A stretch of 64,000 nucleotides of DNA from Orrella dioscoreae (GCF_900089455.2 NZ_LT907988.1:2480001-2544000), one strand, 5' to 3'. Shown: positions 42,801 to 52,100, counted from the stretch's first letter. A program made the numbers and translations. Notes: generated by a model from the sequence alone, not told the origin.

Positions 42801-43891
42801 GCGTCACGCCTCTTATCCAGAACGTCGCCGCGCGTGCGCGGCCCGAAGGAAACCCCATGATCGAGCCCTTGCTGGACATCCAGGCCTTGCAGGTCCGGTA
42901 CCGGACGCCGCGCGGCGTCCTGACCGCCGTGGATGGCGTCGACCTGCGCGTGCAGGCCGGGGAAACCGTGGCGCTCATCGGCGAGTCGGGCTGTGGCAAG
43001 ACCTCGCTGGGCAAGGCCGTGCTGCGCCTGATGGCGCCCACGTCGGGCCGGATCCTGTTCCAGGGCGCCGACCTGGCGGCCCTGCCGCCGCGCAGGCTCA
43101 AGCCCTTGCGGCGCGACCTGCAGATGATCTTCCAGGATCCGCTGGCGGCCCTGGATCCGCGCCACGCGGCGCTGCGCATCGTGCAGGCGCCGCTGGCCCT
43201 GCACGGCACGCCGCGCGCGCAACGGGCGGCGCGCGCCCAGGCGCTGTTCGAGCAGGTCGGCCTGCCCTGGTCCTTGCGCGAACGCCTGCCCCACCAGTTG
43301 TCGGGCGGGCAGCGCCAGCGCCTGAACATCGCGCGGGCATTGGCGACCTCGCCCCGGCTGGTGGTGTGCGACGAGCCGGTATCGGCGCTGGACGTGACCC
43401 TGCAGACGCAGGTGCTGGCCCTGCTGCGCACGCTGCAGGACACGCTGGGCGTGGCCTATCTCTTCATCAGCCATGACATCTCGGTGGTCGAAGCCCTGGC
43501 TGACCGCATCGCGGTCATGTACCTGGGACGCATCGTCGAGGTGCTGCCGGCGGGCCAGCTCTGGCAGGCCGCGGCGCATCCCTACACGCGCCTGCTGCTG
43601 GCCTCGGTGCCGGGGCGGGATCCGGGCGCGCGGCGCCTGCCGCAACAGGCCGCGCCCGCCGTCGAGCTGCCCAGCCTCTACGCCCTGCCCCGGGGCTGCC
43701 GCTTCCAGTCGCGTTGCCCGCAGGCCACCGAACTGTGCCGCCGCGAGGACCCGGCGCTGTCGCCGCTGCGCCCGGGCCAGGCGGTGGCCTGTCATCACGC
43801 CGCGACGCCGTCTGCGTTGCGGCCCCTTCCCGTCCGCATTCTTACGCAGGCCGATCCATGTCCCACGCCCAAGCTGTCCATCGCCGTCTGA
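42797..43891 (+). CDS. ABC transporter ATP-binding protein (DppF-like)
   Basis: 364 residues from ATG 42797, overlapping the previous stop. Walker A GESGCGKT at 62-69, signature LSGGQRQR, Walker B VVCDEPVSALDVT, then the OppF/DppF C-terminal extension with cysteines (GCRFQSRCPQATELCR, and VACHHA) that in some family members hold an iron-sulfur cluster. It ends 34 bases inside the SfnB-like gene. A start at ATG 42857 is possible. Partner of the DppD-like ATPase. Confidence 0.88.
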   Translation: MSVTPLIQNVAARARPEGNPMIEPLLDIQALQVRYRTPRGVLTAVDGVDLRVQAGETVALIGESGCGKTSLGKAVLRLMAPTSGRILFQGADLAALPPRRLKPLRRDLQMIFQDPLAALDPRHAALRIVQAPLALHGTPRAQRAARAQALFEQVGLPWSLRERLPHQLSGGQRQRLNIARALATSPRLVVCDEPVSALDVTLQTQVLALLRTLQDTLGVAYLFISHDISVVEALADRIAVMYLGRIVEVLPAGQLWQAAAHPYTRLLLASVPGRDPGARRLPQQAAPAVELPSLYALPRGCRFQSRCPQATELCRREDPALSPLRPGQAVACHHAATPSALRPLPVRILTQADPCPTPKLSIAV

Positions 43892-45108
43892 GCGCGGCGC
43901 CTTCCGATCCCGACGATGCCCCGCAGGCGGATGCGCTGGTGCTGGCTGCCCAGGGGCTGGCCCAGGCGTTGGCGAGCGCTTCCGCGCACCGCGATGCGCA
44001 GCGGGCGCTGCCGCATGCGCCGTTCCAGCGCTTGCGCGCCGAGCGCATCGGCGCGCTGCGCGTGCCGCGCGAGCACGGCGGCGCGGGCGGCAGCGTGGTC
44101 CAGATGGTCGACGTGGCGCTGGCATTGGCGCGCGGCGACAGCAATGTCGCGCAGGCCTTCCTCTCGCATTTCGTTTTCCTGGAACGGCTGCGGCTGATGG
44201 GCACGCCCGCCCAGCAGGCGCGCTACCTGCCCCAGGCCGCGCGCGGCACGCTGTTCGGCGCCGCGGCCGCCGAGCGCGGCGGCAAGACGCGCGGCGAGCT
44301 GGCCACGCGCCTGGTCCGCGACGGCGATCACTATCGGCTGGATGGCCTGAAGCACTACAGCACGGGCGCCTTGTTCGCCGACATCCTGAAGATCCGCGCC
44401 CTGGATGACGAAGGCCGCATGGTGGCCGCGATGATTCCGGCGGACCGGGAGGGCGTCACGCGCATCGACGACTGGGACGGCATGGGCCAGCGCTGCACCG
44501 CCAGCGGAACGACCCGGCTGGCGCGTGTGCGTGTCGAGGCTGACGAGATCCTGCTGATGCAGCCCTGGCTGGCGCAGCGCCACCACACGGGGGCGCTGGC
44601 CCAGATCTTCCATTGCGCCGTGGACGCGGGCATTGCCCAGGCGGCGCTGCGCGACGCGGTGGACTGGGGCCGGCGCGGCCTGCGCGCGGTGAAGGAAAGT
44701 GGCGTGGCGCGTCCCCAGGACGACCCCTATGTCCTGCAGACCGTGGGCGGCATCGCTGCCCAGGCCGCCGCCGCCGAGGCGATGGTGCGTGCGGCCGCGG
44801 CCCGGATCGATGCCGCCGCCGACGCGCGATTCGGCACGGCGTCGCCCGAGGACATCGAGCGCCTGACCATCGACGCGTCGATCGCCACGGCCCAGGCCAA
44901 GATCATCTCCACGCGCGCCAGCCTGCACGCCGGCCAGGCGCTGTTCGACGTGGGCGGCGCGGCCACCACGCTGCGCGGACACAACTTCGACCGCCACTGG
45001 CGCAACGCGCGCACCCACACCACCCACGACCCGCTGGCCTACAAGTTCAGGACCGTGGGCGACTACCTGCTCAACGACCAGGCGCCGCCGCTGACGTTCT
45101 CCTATTGA
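43858..45108 (+). CDS. SfnB-like acyl-CoA-dehydrogenase-fold oxidoreductase, copy 1
   Basis: 416 residues of the acyl-CoA dehydrogenase/DszC fold. Marks of the SfnB group: ALRVPREHGGAGGS, DGLKHYSTGALFAD, IDDWDGMGQRCTASGTT and a final FDVGGAATTLRGHNFDRHWRNARTHTTHDP. SfnB proteins are induced by sulfur starvation and resemble DszC, an FMNH2-dependent sulfur oxygenase. A flavin N-terminal domain, middle beta domain and C-terminal helical bundle are expected. A paralogue of equal length is encoded at 46796. Overlaps the ATPase gene by 34 bases. Confidence 0.86.
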   Translation: MSHAQAVHRRLSAAPSDPDDAPQADALVLAAQGLAQALASASAHRDAQRALPHAPFQRLRAERIGALRVPREHGGAGGSVVQMVDVALALARGDSNVAQAFLSHFVFLERLRLMGTPAQQARYLPQAARGTLFGAAAAERGGKTRGELATRLVRDGDHYRLDGLKHYSTGALFADILKIRALDDEGRMVAAMIPADREGVTRIDDWDGMGQRCTASGTTRLARVRVEADEILLMQPWLAQRHHTGALAQIFHCAVDAGIAQAALRDAVDWGRRGLRAVKESGVARPQDDPYVLQTVGGIAAQAAAAEAMVRAAAARIDAAADARFGTASPEDIERLTIDASIATAQAKIISTRASLHAGQALFDVGGAATTLRGHNFDRHWRNARTHTTHDPLAYKFRTVGDYLLNDQAPPLTFSY

Positions 45109-45167
45109 TCCACCCGTTCCTGCTCCGACACGCGCCCGCCCTCCCCGCGTTTCCACAAGGTAAAGAC

Positions 45168-46799
45168 ATGTCCTTCGATCGTCCCGCTTTCAACCGCCGC
45201 CATTTCCTGGAACTGCTTGCCGCAGGCATGGGCGCCGGCATGCTGCCGTCGGCCCTGGCCGCCCAGGCCGCGGCCGCCGGCCAGCCCGTGCGCGGCGGCA
45301 CGCTCATCGCCAACGTCAGCCCCGAACCCTCGGCGGGCCTGGTGGGCGGCATCAACATCTCCGCGCCGGTGCTGCCCATTTCCGCCAGCATCTTCGACGG
45401 CCTGGTCACCTATGACCGCGACTTCAAGCCCCAGCCCCAGCTGGCGGAATCATGGGAACAGTCGGCCGACGGCAAGACGATCACCTTCCGCCTGCGCCGT
45501 GGCGTGACCTGGCACGACGGCGTGCCCTTCACGTCGGCGGACGTGCAGTACTCCATCCTGAACGTGGTGAAGAAGACCCACCCGCGTGGCGGCTCCACCT
45601 TCGCCAAGGTCACCTCGGTGGATACGCCGGACGCGCACACCGTGGTGCTGAACCTGTCGGGTCCTTCGCCAGTCATCTGGTCGGCGCTGTTCGGCACCGA
45701 GACGCAGATCGTGCCCAAGCACCTGTACGAGGGCACCAATCCGCTGACCAACCCCTGGAACAGCAAGCCCATCGGCACCGGCGCCTTCGTCTTCAAGGAG
45801 TGGGTGCGCGGCAGCCACATCCTGCTCGAGCGCAACCCCAACTACTGGGACCAGGGCAAGCCTTACCTGGACCGCGTCATCTTCAAGGCCATTCCCGATG
45901 CGGGCGCCCGCGCCGTGGCGCTGGAGAACGGCGAGATCCTGCTGGCGGCGAACAACCCCGTGCCGGAAAGCGACGTGGCGCGCCTGGCGGCCAATCCGTC
46001 GCTGGTGGTGAACACCGAGGGCTGGCAGGCCCCGGCGCCCATCTTCTTCTTCGACTTCAACTGGCGCCAGGAACGCTTCCGGGACATCCGCGTGCGCAAG
46101 GCCTTCGCCCATGCCATCGACCGCAAGGCCTTGGCCGAGAACGTCTGGTACGGCCTGGCCACGGTGGCGACCAGCCCGGTGCCGAGCTACCAGAAAGCCT
46201 TCCACAACCCGGACCTGCCGCAATACGAGTACGACCCGAGGAAGGCAGAGCAACTGCTGGAGGACGCGGGCCTGAAGCGTGACGCCAACGGCGTGCGCCT
46301 GTCGATCACGCACGTGACCTGCGCGCCCTACGGTCCGGTGTACGTGCGGGCGGGCGAACTGTTCCGCCAGCAGCTCAAGCAGATCGGCGTTGAGGTCAAG
46401 CTGATCAACTACGACCTGGGCACCTATGTGCGCAAGCTGTTCACCGACTACGAGTTCGACACCTCGTCCATGTGGTACTCGTGCTATCCCGATCCGCAGA
46501 TCGGCGTGCAGCGCCGCTTCTGGAGCAAGAACATCAAGCCGGGCTCGCCGTCCAGCAATGGCTCGGGCTACAGCTCGCCCGAGATGGATCGCGCCATCGA
46601 AGCCATGCAGGAGGAAGGCGACGTGGAAAAGCGCAAGGCGCACATCTTCGAGATGCAGCGCATCGCCCAGGAGGATGTGGCCTCCATCACCCTGCTGGAA
46701 CTGCAGTTCTACGGCATCTACAACAAGCGGCTGCAGGGGCTGCGCGCCGGACCGCTGACCTTCTATTCCACGCTGGCCGACGCGTGGCTGCAATCATGA
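45168..46799 (+). CDS. Peptide/nickel-type ABC transporter substrate-binding protein (SBP family 5)
   Basis: 543 residues with a twin-arginine-like signal (NRRHFLELLAAGMGAGML, to about AAQAAA, residue 37). The SBP_bac_5 fold is shown by SIFDGLVTYDRDFKPQPQLAESW, TFRLRRGVTWHDGVPFTSADV, and FDFNWRQERFRDIRVRKAFAHAIDR. It delivers the ligand to the four transporter subunits encoded upstream. Placement between two SfnB-like genes suggests a sulfur-containing ligand. Its stop overlaps the next start (ATGA). Confidence 0.88.
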   Translation: MSFDRPAFNRRHFLELLAAGMGAGMLPSALAAQAAAAGQPVRGGTLIANVSPEPSAGLVGGINISAPVLPISASIFDGLVTYDRDFKPQPQLAESWEQSADGKTITFRLRRGVTWHDGVPFTSADVQYSILNVVKKTHPRGGSTFAKVTSVDTPDAHTVVLNLSGPSPVIWSALFGTETQIVPKHLYEGTNPLTNPWNSKPIGTGAFVFKEWVRGSHILLERNPNYWDQGKPYLDRVIFKAIPDAGARAVALENGEILLAANNPVPESDVARLAANPSLVVNTEGWQAPAPIFFFDFNWRQERFRDIRVRKAFAHAIDRKALAENVWYGLATVATSPVPSYQKAFHNPDLPQYEYDPRKAEQLLEDAGLKRDANGVRLSITHVTCAPYGPVYVRAGELFRQQLKQIGVEVKLINYDLGTYVRKLFTDYEFDTSSMWYSCYPDPQIGVQRRFWSKNIKPGSPSSNGSGYSSPEMDRAIEAMQEEGDVEKRKAHIFEMQRIAQEDVASITLLELQFYGIYNKRLQGLRAGPLTFYSTLADAWLQS

Positions 46800-48046
46800 G
46801 CGCCGTGACCGAGGTCGAGGAAAGGGCCGCCCGCAACGCGGTCCTGTCGCCGGCGTCCCTGTTGGCGCGGGCCGAGCGCCTGGCCCGCGACCTGGCCGCC
46901 CATGCTGCCGCGCGTGACCTTGCGGGCGAGCCGGCCCGGGAGGCCTATGCCGACGCCTATGCGCGCATCCGCGCCGACAGGCTGGGCGCGCTGCGCGTGC
47001 CCGCTCGCCTGGGTGGCGCAGGCGGCAGCGTGCGGGACCTGGCGACGCTCGTCATCACATTGGCCTCGGGCGATTCCAGCGTGGCCCAGGCCCTGTTGCC
47101 GCATTTCGTCTTCGTGGAACGCACGCTGCTCATGGCCACGCCCGCGCAGGTGGACGATTACCTGGGCCGGATCGCCGGCGGCGTGCTGGTGGGCGGCGCC
47201 TCGGCCGAACGTGGCACCGGCGTGCGCGGCGAGGTGCGCACGCTGTTGCGGCGCGAGGGGAATGGCTATCGCCTGGACGGCATCAAGCACTACAGCACCG
47301 GCGCGCTGATCGGCGACCTGGTCAAGGTGACCGCTGTCGACGACGCCGGCGACAGCGTCCTGGTGGTGCTGCCCGCCGGGCGCGAGGGCATTCGCCTGCT
47401 GGACGACTGGGACGGCATGGGCCAGCGGGGCACGGTCAGCGGCACGAGCCACTTCGAGAACGTGGCCGTGGCCGGGCACGAGGTGCTGCGCACGCAGCGC
47501 TGGTCCACCGAACGTCATCACACGGGGGCGGCTTCCCAGATCGTCCATTGCGGCATCCAGGTCGGCATTGCGCTGGCCGCGCTGCGCGATGCGGTGGCAT
47601 GGGGCCGGCGCGGCCTGCGCGGCGTGAAGGAAAGCGGCGTGGCAAAGCCCCAGGACGATCCTTACGTGCTGCAGGTGCTGGGCGACATCTCGGCGCAGGC
47701 CGAGGCGGCGCGCGCGCTGACGCTGCATGCCGCCGACCAGGTCGATGCCGCTGCCCGCGCCCGCTTTGGCGACGAGGCCTCGGCCGAGGACGTGGCCCGC
47801 CTGGCGGCGCATGCCTCGGTCGTGACGGCGCAGGCAAAGGTGATCGCCACCCAGGCCGGCCTGCATGCGGGCCAGGCGCTATTCGACGTGGGCGGCGCGG
47901 CCACCACGCTGCGCGAACACAATTTCGACCGGCACTGGCGCAATGCCCGCACCCACGCCACGCACGACCCGGTGGCCTACAAGCTCAAGGCAGTGGGCAA
48001 CGCGCTGCTGAACGACGTGGCGCCGCCCGTCAGCTACCTCTATTGA
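46796..48046 (+). CDS. SfnB-like acyl-CoA-dehydrogenase-fold oxidoreductase, copy 2
   Basis: 416 residues, exactly the length of copy 1 and clearly paralogous: DGIKHYSTGALIGD, DDWDGMGQRGTVSGTS, RRGLRGVKESGVAKPQDDPYVLQ and FDVGGAATTLREHNFDRHWRNARTHATHDP. The N-terminal 90 residues differ most. Probably an FMNH2-dependent oxygenase of an organosulfur compound, perhaps acting in sequence or as a heteromer with copy 1. Coupled to the binding-protein gene by an ATGA overlap. Confidence 0.86.
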   Translation: MSAVTEVEERAARNAVLSPASLLARAERLARDLAAHAAARDLAGEPAREAYADAYARIRADRLGALRVPARLGGAGGSVRDLATLVITLASGDSSVAQALLPHFVFVERTLLMATPAQVDDYLGRIAGGVLVGGASAERGTGVRGEVRTLLRREGNGYRLDGIKHYSTGALIGDLVKVTAVDDAGDSVLVVLPAGREGIRLLDDWDGMGQRGTVSGTSHFENVAVAGHEVLRTQRWSTERHHTGAASQIVHCGIQVGIALAALRDAVAWGRRGLRGVKESGVAKPQDDPYVLQVLGDISAQAEAARALTLHAADQVDAAARARFGDEASAEDVARLAAHASVVTAQAKVIATQAGLHAGQALFDVGGAATTLREHNFDRHWRNARTHATHDPVAYKLKAVGNALLNDVAPPVSYLY

Positions 48047-48075
48047 CCTTTCATCGCCGAACCCCGATCCCTTCC

Positions 48076-49647
48076 ATGACTGCTTATCTTCACGCGGATA
48101 CCGTCTCCGCCTGGCTTGCCGATGGCCAGGAAATCGCCTTGCTGGACGTGCGCGAGCATGGCCAGTACGGCGAAGGCCATCCCTTCCTGGCGGTGAACCT
48201 GCCCTATAGCCGCCTGGAAATCGAGGCGCCCGCCCTGCTGCCCAGGCTGGACGCACGGTTGGTGCTGCTGGATGACGGCGACGGCGTGGCAGAGCTTGCG
48301 GCGGCGGCCCTGGCAGTCCAGGGCTATGGCAACCTGCACCTGCTGCAGGATGGCGCGCCGGGTTGGCAGGCCGCCGGCCACACGCTCTTCAAGGGCGTGA
48401 ACGTGCCGTCCAAGACTTTCGGTGAACTGGTGGAGCACCACGCGGGCACCCCGCAGGTGAGCGCCGAGACGCTGCGGGCCTGGCAGGCCGAGGGGCGTGT
48501 CCACGTGCTGCTGGATGGCCGCACGTTGGCGGAGCACCGCAAGCAGACGATCCCCGGCGCCATTCCGGTGCCCAACGGCGAGCTGGCCTTGCGCATCGGC
48601 GCGCTGTTGAGCGGGCCGGACGAACCCGTCGTGGTGCATTGCGCGGGCCGCACCCGCAGCATCATCGGCGCGCAGACCTTGCGCGACCTGGGGCTGCCGA
48701 ACCCGGTGTATGCCTTGGAGAACGGCACGCAGGGATGGCAGCTGGCGGGCTTCGCGCTGGAACGTGGCAGCACGCGCGAGGTGCCGGCGCGGCCCAGCGC
48801 TGTCTTGAGCGGCCAGGTGCGTGCCAGGGCGCTCGCCTCGACATACGGCGTTCCCGGCCTGGACGTTACACAGGCCCAGGCCTGGCTGGACGACGCCACG
48901 CGCACGACCTACGTGCTGGATGTCCGGACGGACAGCGAATTCGCGGCGGCGACCCTGCCGGGCGCCCGTCATGCGCCCGGCGGCCAGCTGGTGCAGGCCA
49001 CCGACCATTACATCGCCGTGCGCCACGCACGCGTGCTGCTGCTGGACGACGACGGCATCCGCGCCCCGTTGGCGGCAGCGTGGCTGCGCAGGCTGGGATT
49101 CGAATCGGCGGTCGTCGAGGATGGCATTCATGCGGCCTTGCGCGTGCCGCACAGGCAGGCGGCGCGGCTGCCTGTGGCGCCTGGGGAATGGCAGGCCGGG
49201 GATCTGCGCGCGCAGGCCCTGCCCCGTATCCTGGATGCGCGCGGCAGCCTCGCGTATCGCCGCGCGCATCCGGCCGGGGCTGTCTGGACGACGCGCAGCC
49301 GGGCGGCCCAAGCCTTGCAGGGAGAATCAAGCGTGTTGCTGCTTGCGCCCGATGCCGCCGTGGCCGCGCTGCTGGCAGCCACGCTCAAGGCGCTTGGCGC
49401 CAACGTCCAGGGCTGGACGACATGGGCGGCGTGGCAGGCAAGCGGCCTGCCTCGCGCTGCCAGTCCCGGCGTGCCGGATGACCGGGCGGCCATCGACACG
49501 CTGTTCTTCGTCCACGACCGGCACGACGGCAACCTGGACGCGGCGCGGGCCTATCTGGCTTGGGAAACGGCCTTGATCGGGCAATGCAGCGCGCAGGAAC
49601 TGGCGCAGTTCAGGCTGGACCCGGCGCGTGGCGTGGCGCTGGCATAA
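48076..49647 (+). CDS. Four-domain rhodanese-like sulfurtransferase
   Basis: 523 residues made of four rhodanese-like domains of about 120-130 residues. Domain 1 opens with IALLDVREHGQY; domain 2 with VLLDGRTLAEH; domain 3 with YVLDVRTDSEF; domain 4 with RILDARGSLAY. Only domain 2 has the active cysteine (Cys189 in VVHCAGRTRS); domains 1, 3 and 4 have Asp or other residues there and are probably structural. Rhodaneses move sulfane sulfur between carriers. Its place as last gene of the sulfur cluster suggests it handles the freed sulfur. No signal peptide. Confidence 0.85.
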   Translation: MTAYLHADTVSAWLADGQEIALLDVREHGQYGEGHPFLAVNLPYSRLEIEAPALLPRLDARLVLLDDGDGVAELAAAALAVQGYGNLHLLQDGAPGWQAAGHTLFKGVNVPSKTFGELVEHHAGTPQVSAETLRAWQAEGRVHVLLDGRTLAEHRKQTIPGAIPVPNGELALRIGALLSGPDEPVVVHCAGRTRSIIGAQTLRDLGLPNPVYALENGTQGWQLAGFALERGSTREVPARPSAVLSGQVRARALASTYGVPGLDVTQAQAWLDDATRTTYVLDVRTDSEFAAATLPGARHAPGGQLVQATDHYIAVRHARVLLLDDDGIRAPLAAAWLRRLGFESAVVEDGIHAALRVPHRQAARLPVAPGEWQAGDLRAQALPRILDARGSLAYRRAHPAGAVWTTRSRAAQALQGESSVLLLAPDAAVAALLAATLKALGANVQGWTTWAAWQASGLPRAASPGVPDDRAAIDTLFFVHDRHDGNLDAARAYLAWETALIGQCSAQELAQFRLDPARGVALA

Positions 49648-49659
49648 GGCCTTGCCCCC

Positions 49660-49682
49660 TGGGGCGGCACGGCGCCGCCCCA
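49660..49682. terminator. Strong hairpin between convergent genes
   Basis: TGGGGCGGC-ACGGC-GCCGCCCCA is a perfect 9-bp stem with a 5-base loop between the rhodanese gene and the convergent DUF2076 gene. No T-run follows, so it is only a probable terminator or RNA 3'-end stabiliser for both transcripts. Confidence 0.4.
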
Positions 49683-49698
49683 AGCCAGGGGTACAGGC

Positions 49699-50307
49699 TC
49701 AGATGTCGTCGAAGCCGCCCATGTCGCCGCCGAAATCGCCGCCGCCGTCATCCCAGCCTTCCTCGGCGGGCGGCGCGGCATCCTGCGCGTCTTGCGCGCC
49801 GGCATCGGCCTCGGGCGTGGCTGCCTGGGCGTCATTGCCGCCCAGCAGACCGCCCAGGAAGTTGCCCAGCATCAGGCCGCCGGCCACGCCCAGCGCGGTC
49901 TGCATGGCGCCGGCCAAGAAGCCGCCGCCACCGCCGGCGCTGCGGCCAAAGCCCGCATTGGCGGACAGGCCCTGGTTGGCGGCTGGGGCCTGCGCGGGCG
50001 GAACCGCCGCATTGCCGCCGGGCACCGGACGGTCGCTGGAGAACTGGCGGCCCAGGCCGGAAGCCCCCGCGGCGCCGGAGGCGGCGCCCTTGCCCGTTTC
50101 CAGGTCGGCGATGCGCGCTTGCGCTGCCTTCAGCGCCTGCTCCTGGATCACCACCGTCTGGGCGAGGTAATAGGCGGCGCCGGGTTGGGCGTCCATGCGG
50201 GCCTGGATTTCCGCCTCGGCCTCGGTATCGCGCGCGCCGCCTTGCGCCTGCACGCCCTTGAGACGATCAAACACGCTGTCGATGGCGGCTTTGTCCTGGC
50301 TGTTCAT
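49699..50307 (-). CDS. DUF2076 family protein
   Basis: 202 residues. The first 75 residues are helical with the DUF2076 pattern MNSQDKAAIDSVFDRLKG, YYLAQTVVIQEQALKAAQARI. A glycine/alanine-rich linker follows, then a hydrophobic patch (FLAGAMQTALGVAGGLMLGNFLGGLLGG, about 128-155) and an acidic Gly/Asp-rich tail ending GGFDDI. Function unknown; the shape suggests a membrane-associated or self-assembling protein. Confidence 0.75.
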   Translation of the reverse strand: MNSQDKAAIDSVFDRLKGVQAQGGARDTEAEAEIQARMDAQPGAAYYLAQTVVIQEQALKAAQARIADLETGKGAASGAAGASGLGRQFSSDRPVPGGNAAVPPAQAPAANQGLSANAGFGRSAGGGGGFLAGAMQTALGVAGGLMLGNFLGGLLGGNDAQAATPEADAGAQDAQDAAPPAEEGWDDGGGDFGGDMGGFDDI

Positions 50308-50472
50308 GTGTGTGCTCCTGCTTCTGAGAGTTGCCGCGGGTGGGCGCGCCGGGCGGGATGCCTGGCGTTGCGCGCCGGCTTGCGGCCGGGGCCCGCGTCA
50401 GGGGGGTAAGACCGGGGAAAGGCTGACAGGTTCCTGAACAAAGGCTGGCGCCAGCCGCGGCCAGGAACCGGA

Positions 50473-51435
50473 TCAGTCGTCGCTGGCCGGCACGGCAGGC
50501 GCCCCGGCCCGGGGGTGGTGCTGGGCGTGCAGCAGCTTCAGCCGTTCCCGTGCCACGTGGGTATAGATCTGCGTGGTGGAAATGTCCGCGTGGCCCAGCA
50601 GCAACTGCACGACCCGCAGGTCGGCGCCGTGGTTGACCAGGTGGGTGGCGAAGGCGTGGCGCAGCACGTGCGGCGAGATCGGGGCGTGGATGTCCGCCTG
50701 GCGTGCATGCTTGTCGACGATGAGCCAGAAATTGCGCCGGGTCATGGCATCGCCGCGTGCGGTGACGAACAAGGCGTCGCTGCGCCGTCCGGAGAGCAGC
50801 AAGGGCCGCGCGTGCGCGGTATAGCGTTCGATCCAGTGCGCGGCTTCCGCGCCCAGCGGCACCAGCCTGTCCTTGCCGCCCTTGCCGTTCACGACCCGCA
50901 GCACGCCTTCGTTCAGGCTGACATGCAGCAGGCCCAGGTTGACCAGTTCCGAGACGCGCAGGCCGGTGGCATACAGCGTCTCCAGCATGGCCCGGTCGCG
51001 CAGGCCCAGTTCGGTCTCGGGCCTGGGCGCGGCCAGCAGGGCTTCCACCTGCGCTTCCGACAAGGTATTGGGCAGGCGTGGCGGCTGCTTGGCCGAGCGC
51101 AGGGTCAGGCATGGGTCGGCCTGTACCTGGTGTTCGCGCAGCGCCCACTGGAAATAGCGCCGCAGCGTGGAGAGTCGGCGGTTGGCGGTGGTGGGCCGGG
51201 TCTGCGCATGCATGGCGGCGAACCAGCGCTCGATGTCCGCCGTCCTGGCCTGGGGCAAGCCCCCTGCCCCGGCCTCGCGCAGCCACAGATCGAAGCCCGC
51301 CAGGTCGTTGCGATAGGCGTCCAGCGTATTGCGCGACAGGCCGTGTTCCAGCCACAGGGCGTCGATGAACGCCGGGATGGAGGGGTCGATGTCGTGGCGG
51401 CTGGCCAGGGAGGGAGGTGAGGTATCGGAAGACAA
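50473..51435 (-). CDS. xerD: Tyrosine recombinase XerD
   Basis: 320 residues from TTG 51435, where homology to XerD seems to begin. Core residues are Arg160, Lys185, His256, Arg259, His282 and the nucleophile Tyr291 (ATGLRVSEL, NGKGGKDR, HVLRHAFATH, LLGHADISTTQIYTHV). With XerC it resolves chromosome dimers at dif. This is the housekeeping form, not an element integrase: no attachment repeats or phage genes are nearby. The rare start codon makes the N-terminus uncertain. Confidence 0.9.
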   Translation of the reverse strand: MSSDTSPPSLASRHDIDPSIPAFIDALWLEHGLSRNTLDAYRNDLAGFDLWLREAGAGGLPQARTADIERWFAAMHAQTRPTTANRRLSTLRRYFQWALREHQVQADPCLTLRSAKQPPRLPNTLSEAQVEALLAAPRPETELGLRDRAMLETLYATGLRVSELVNLGLLHVSLNEGVLRVVNGKGGKDRLVPLGAEAAHWIERYTAHARPLLLSGRRSDALFVTARGDAMTRRNFWLIVDKHARQADIHAPISPHVLRHAFATHLVNHGADLRVVQLLLGHADISTTQIYTHVARERLKLLHAQHHPRAGAPAVPASDD

Positions 51436-51551
51436 GACGGCGCGGGGTCGGGCACGAGGCCCGGCCACTGTAGCGCGATTCCCGCGCCGCGTGTCGCAGG
51501 GAGGCCGCCATGTCAGTCGCTTCCCGCTGTCCGGCGCGTCCTGGCCGGACG

Positions 51552-52100
51552 TCAGGCGTGGGGGCCGCTCAACTGCCGGATGAAGGCCGCGTTGAACGCG
51601 GGCAGGTCGTCCGGCTTGCGGCTGCTGACCCAGTTGCCATCCTGCACGACCTCCTGGTCGACCCATTGCGCGCCGGCGTTGCGCAGGTCGTCCTGCAGCG
51701 AGGGCCAGCTGGTGAGCGTACGGCCGCGCGCCAGGTCGCTGGAGATCAGCAGCCAGGCGCCGTGGCAGATCACCGCCAGGGGTTTGTTCATCTTGTCGAT
51801 GGCGCGCACGAAAGCCTGGGCCTTGGCATCCGTGCGGATCGCATCGGCATTGGCCACGCCGCCAGGCAGGATCACCCCGGTGAAATCGGCCGGGTCGGCT
51901 TGCGCCCAGGTCAGGTCCACCGGCACCTTGCTGCCCTTTTCGTCGTGCTTCATGCCCTGGATGGGGGCCGTCTCGGTCGACACGACCGACACCTTCGCGC
52001 CGGCGGCCTTCAGGGCGTCACGGGGAGACTCGAGTTCGGATTGCTCGAAGCCGTCGAGCGCGAGTATGGCGATGTGGTGCTGCTTGAGCGAGAGTGTCAT
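51552..52100 (-). CDS. DJ-1/PfpI-family protein (YhbO-like)
   Basis: 182 residues: a class I glutamine-amidotransferase-like fold with nucleophile Cys112 (AVICHGAWLL) and supporting Glu22 (QSELESP). GVILPGGVANAD and VQDGNWVSSRKPDDLPAF are as in YhbO/PfpI, which act as glyoxalases or protein/nucleotide deglycases, or as stress chaperones. Single gene; start ATG 52100 behind GCAGGAG on the minus strand. Confidence 0.9.
   Translation of the reverse strand: MTLSLKQHHIAILALDGFEQSELESPRDALKAAGAKVSVVSTETAPIQGMKHDEKGSKVPVDLTWAQADPADFTGVILPGGVANADAIRTDAKAQAFVRAIDKMNKPLAVICHGAWLLISSDLARGRTLTSWPSLQDDLRNAGAQWVDQEVVQDGNWVSSRKPDDLPAFNAAFIRQLSGPHA

Noticed and set aside
50473-51435. Tyrosine recombinase as sign of an integrated element
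   Set aside because: Sequence is that of housekeeping XerD; no attachment repeats, tRNA target or phage genes lie nearby.
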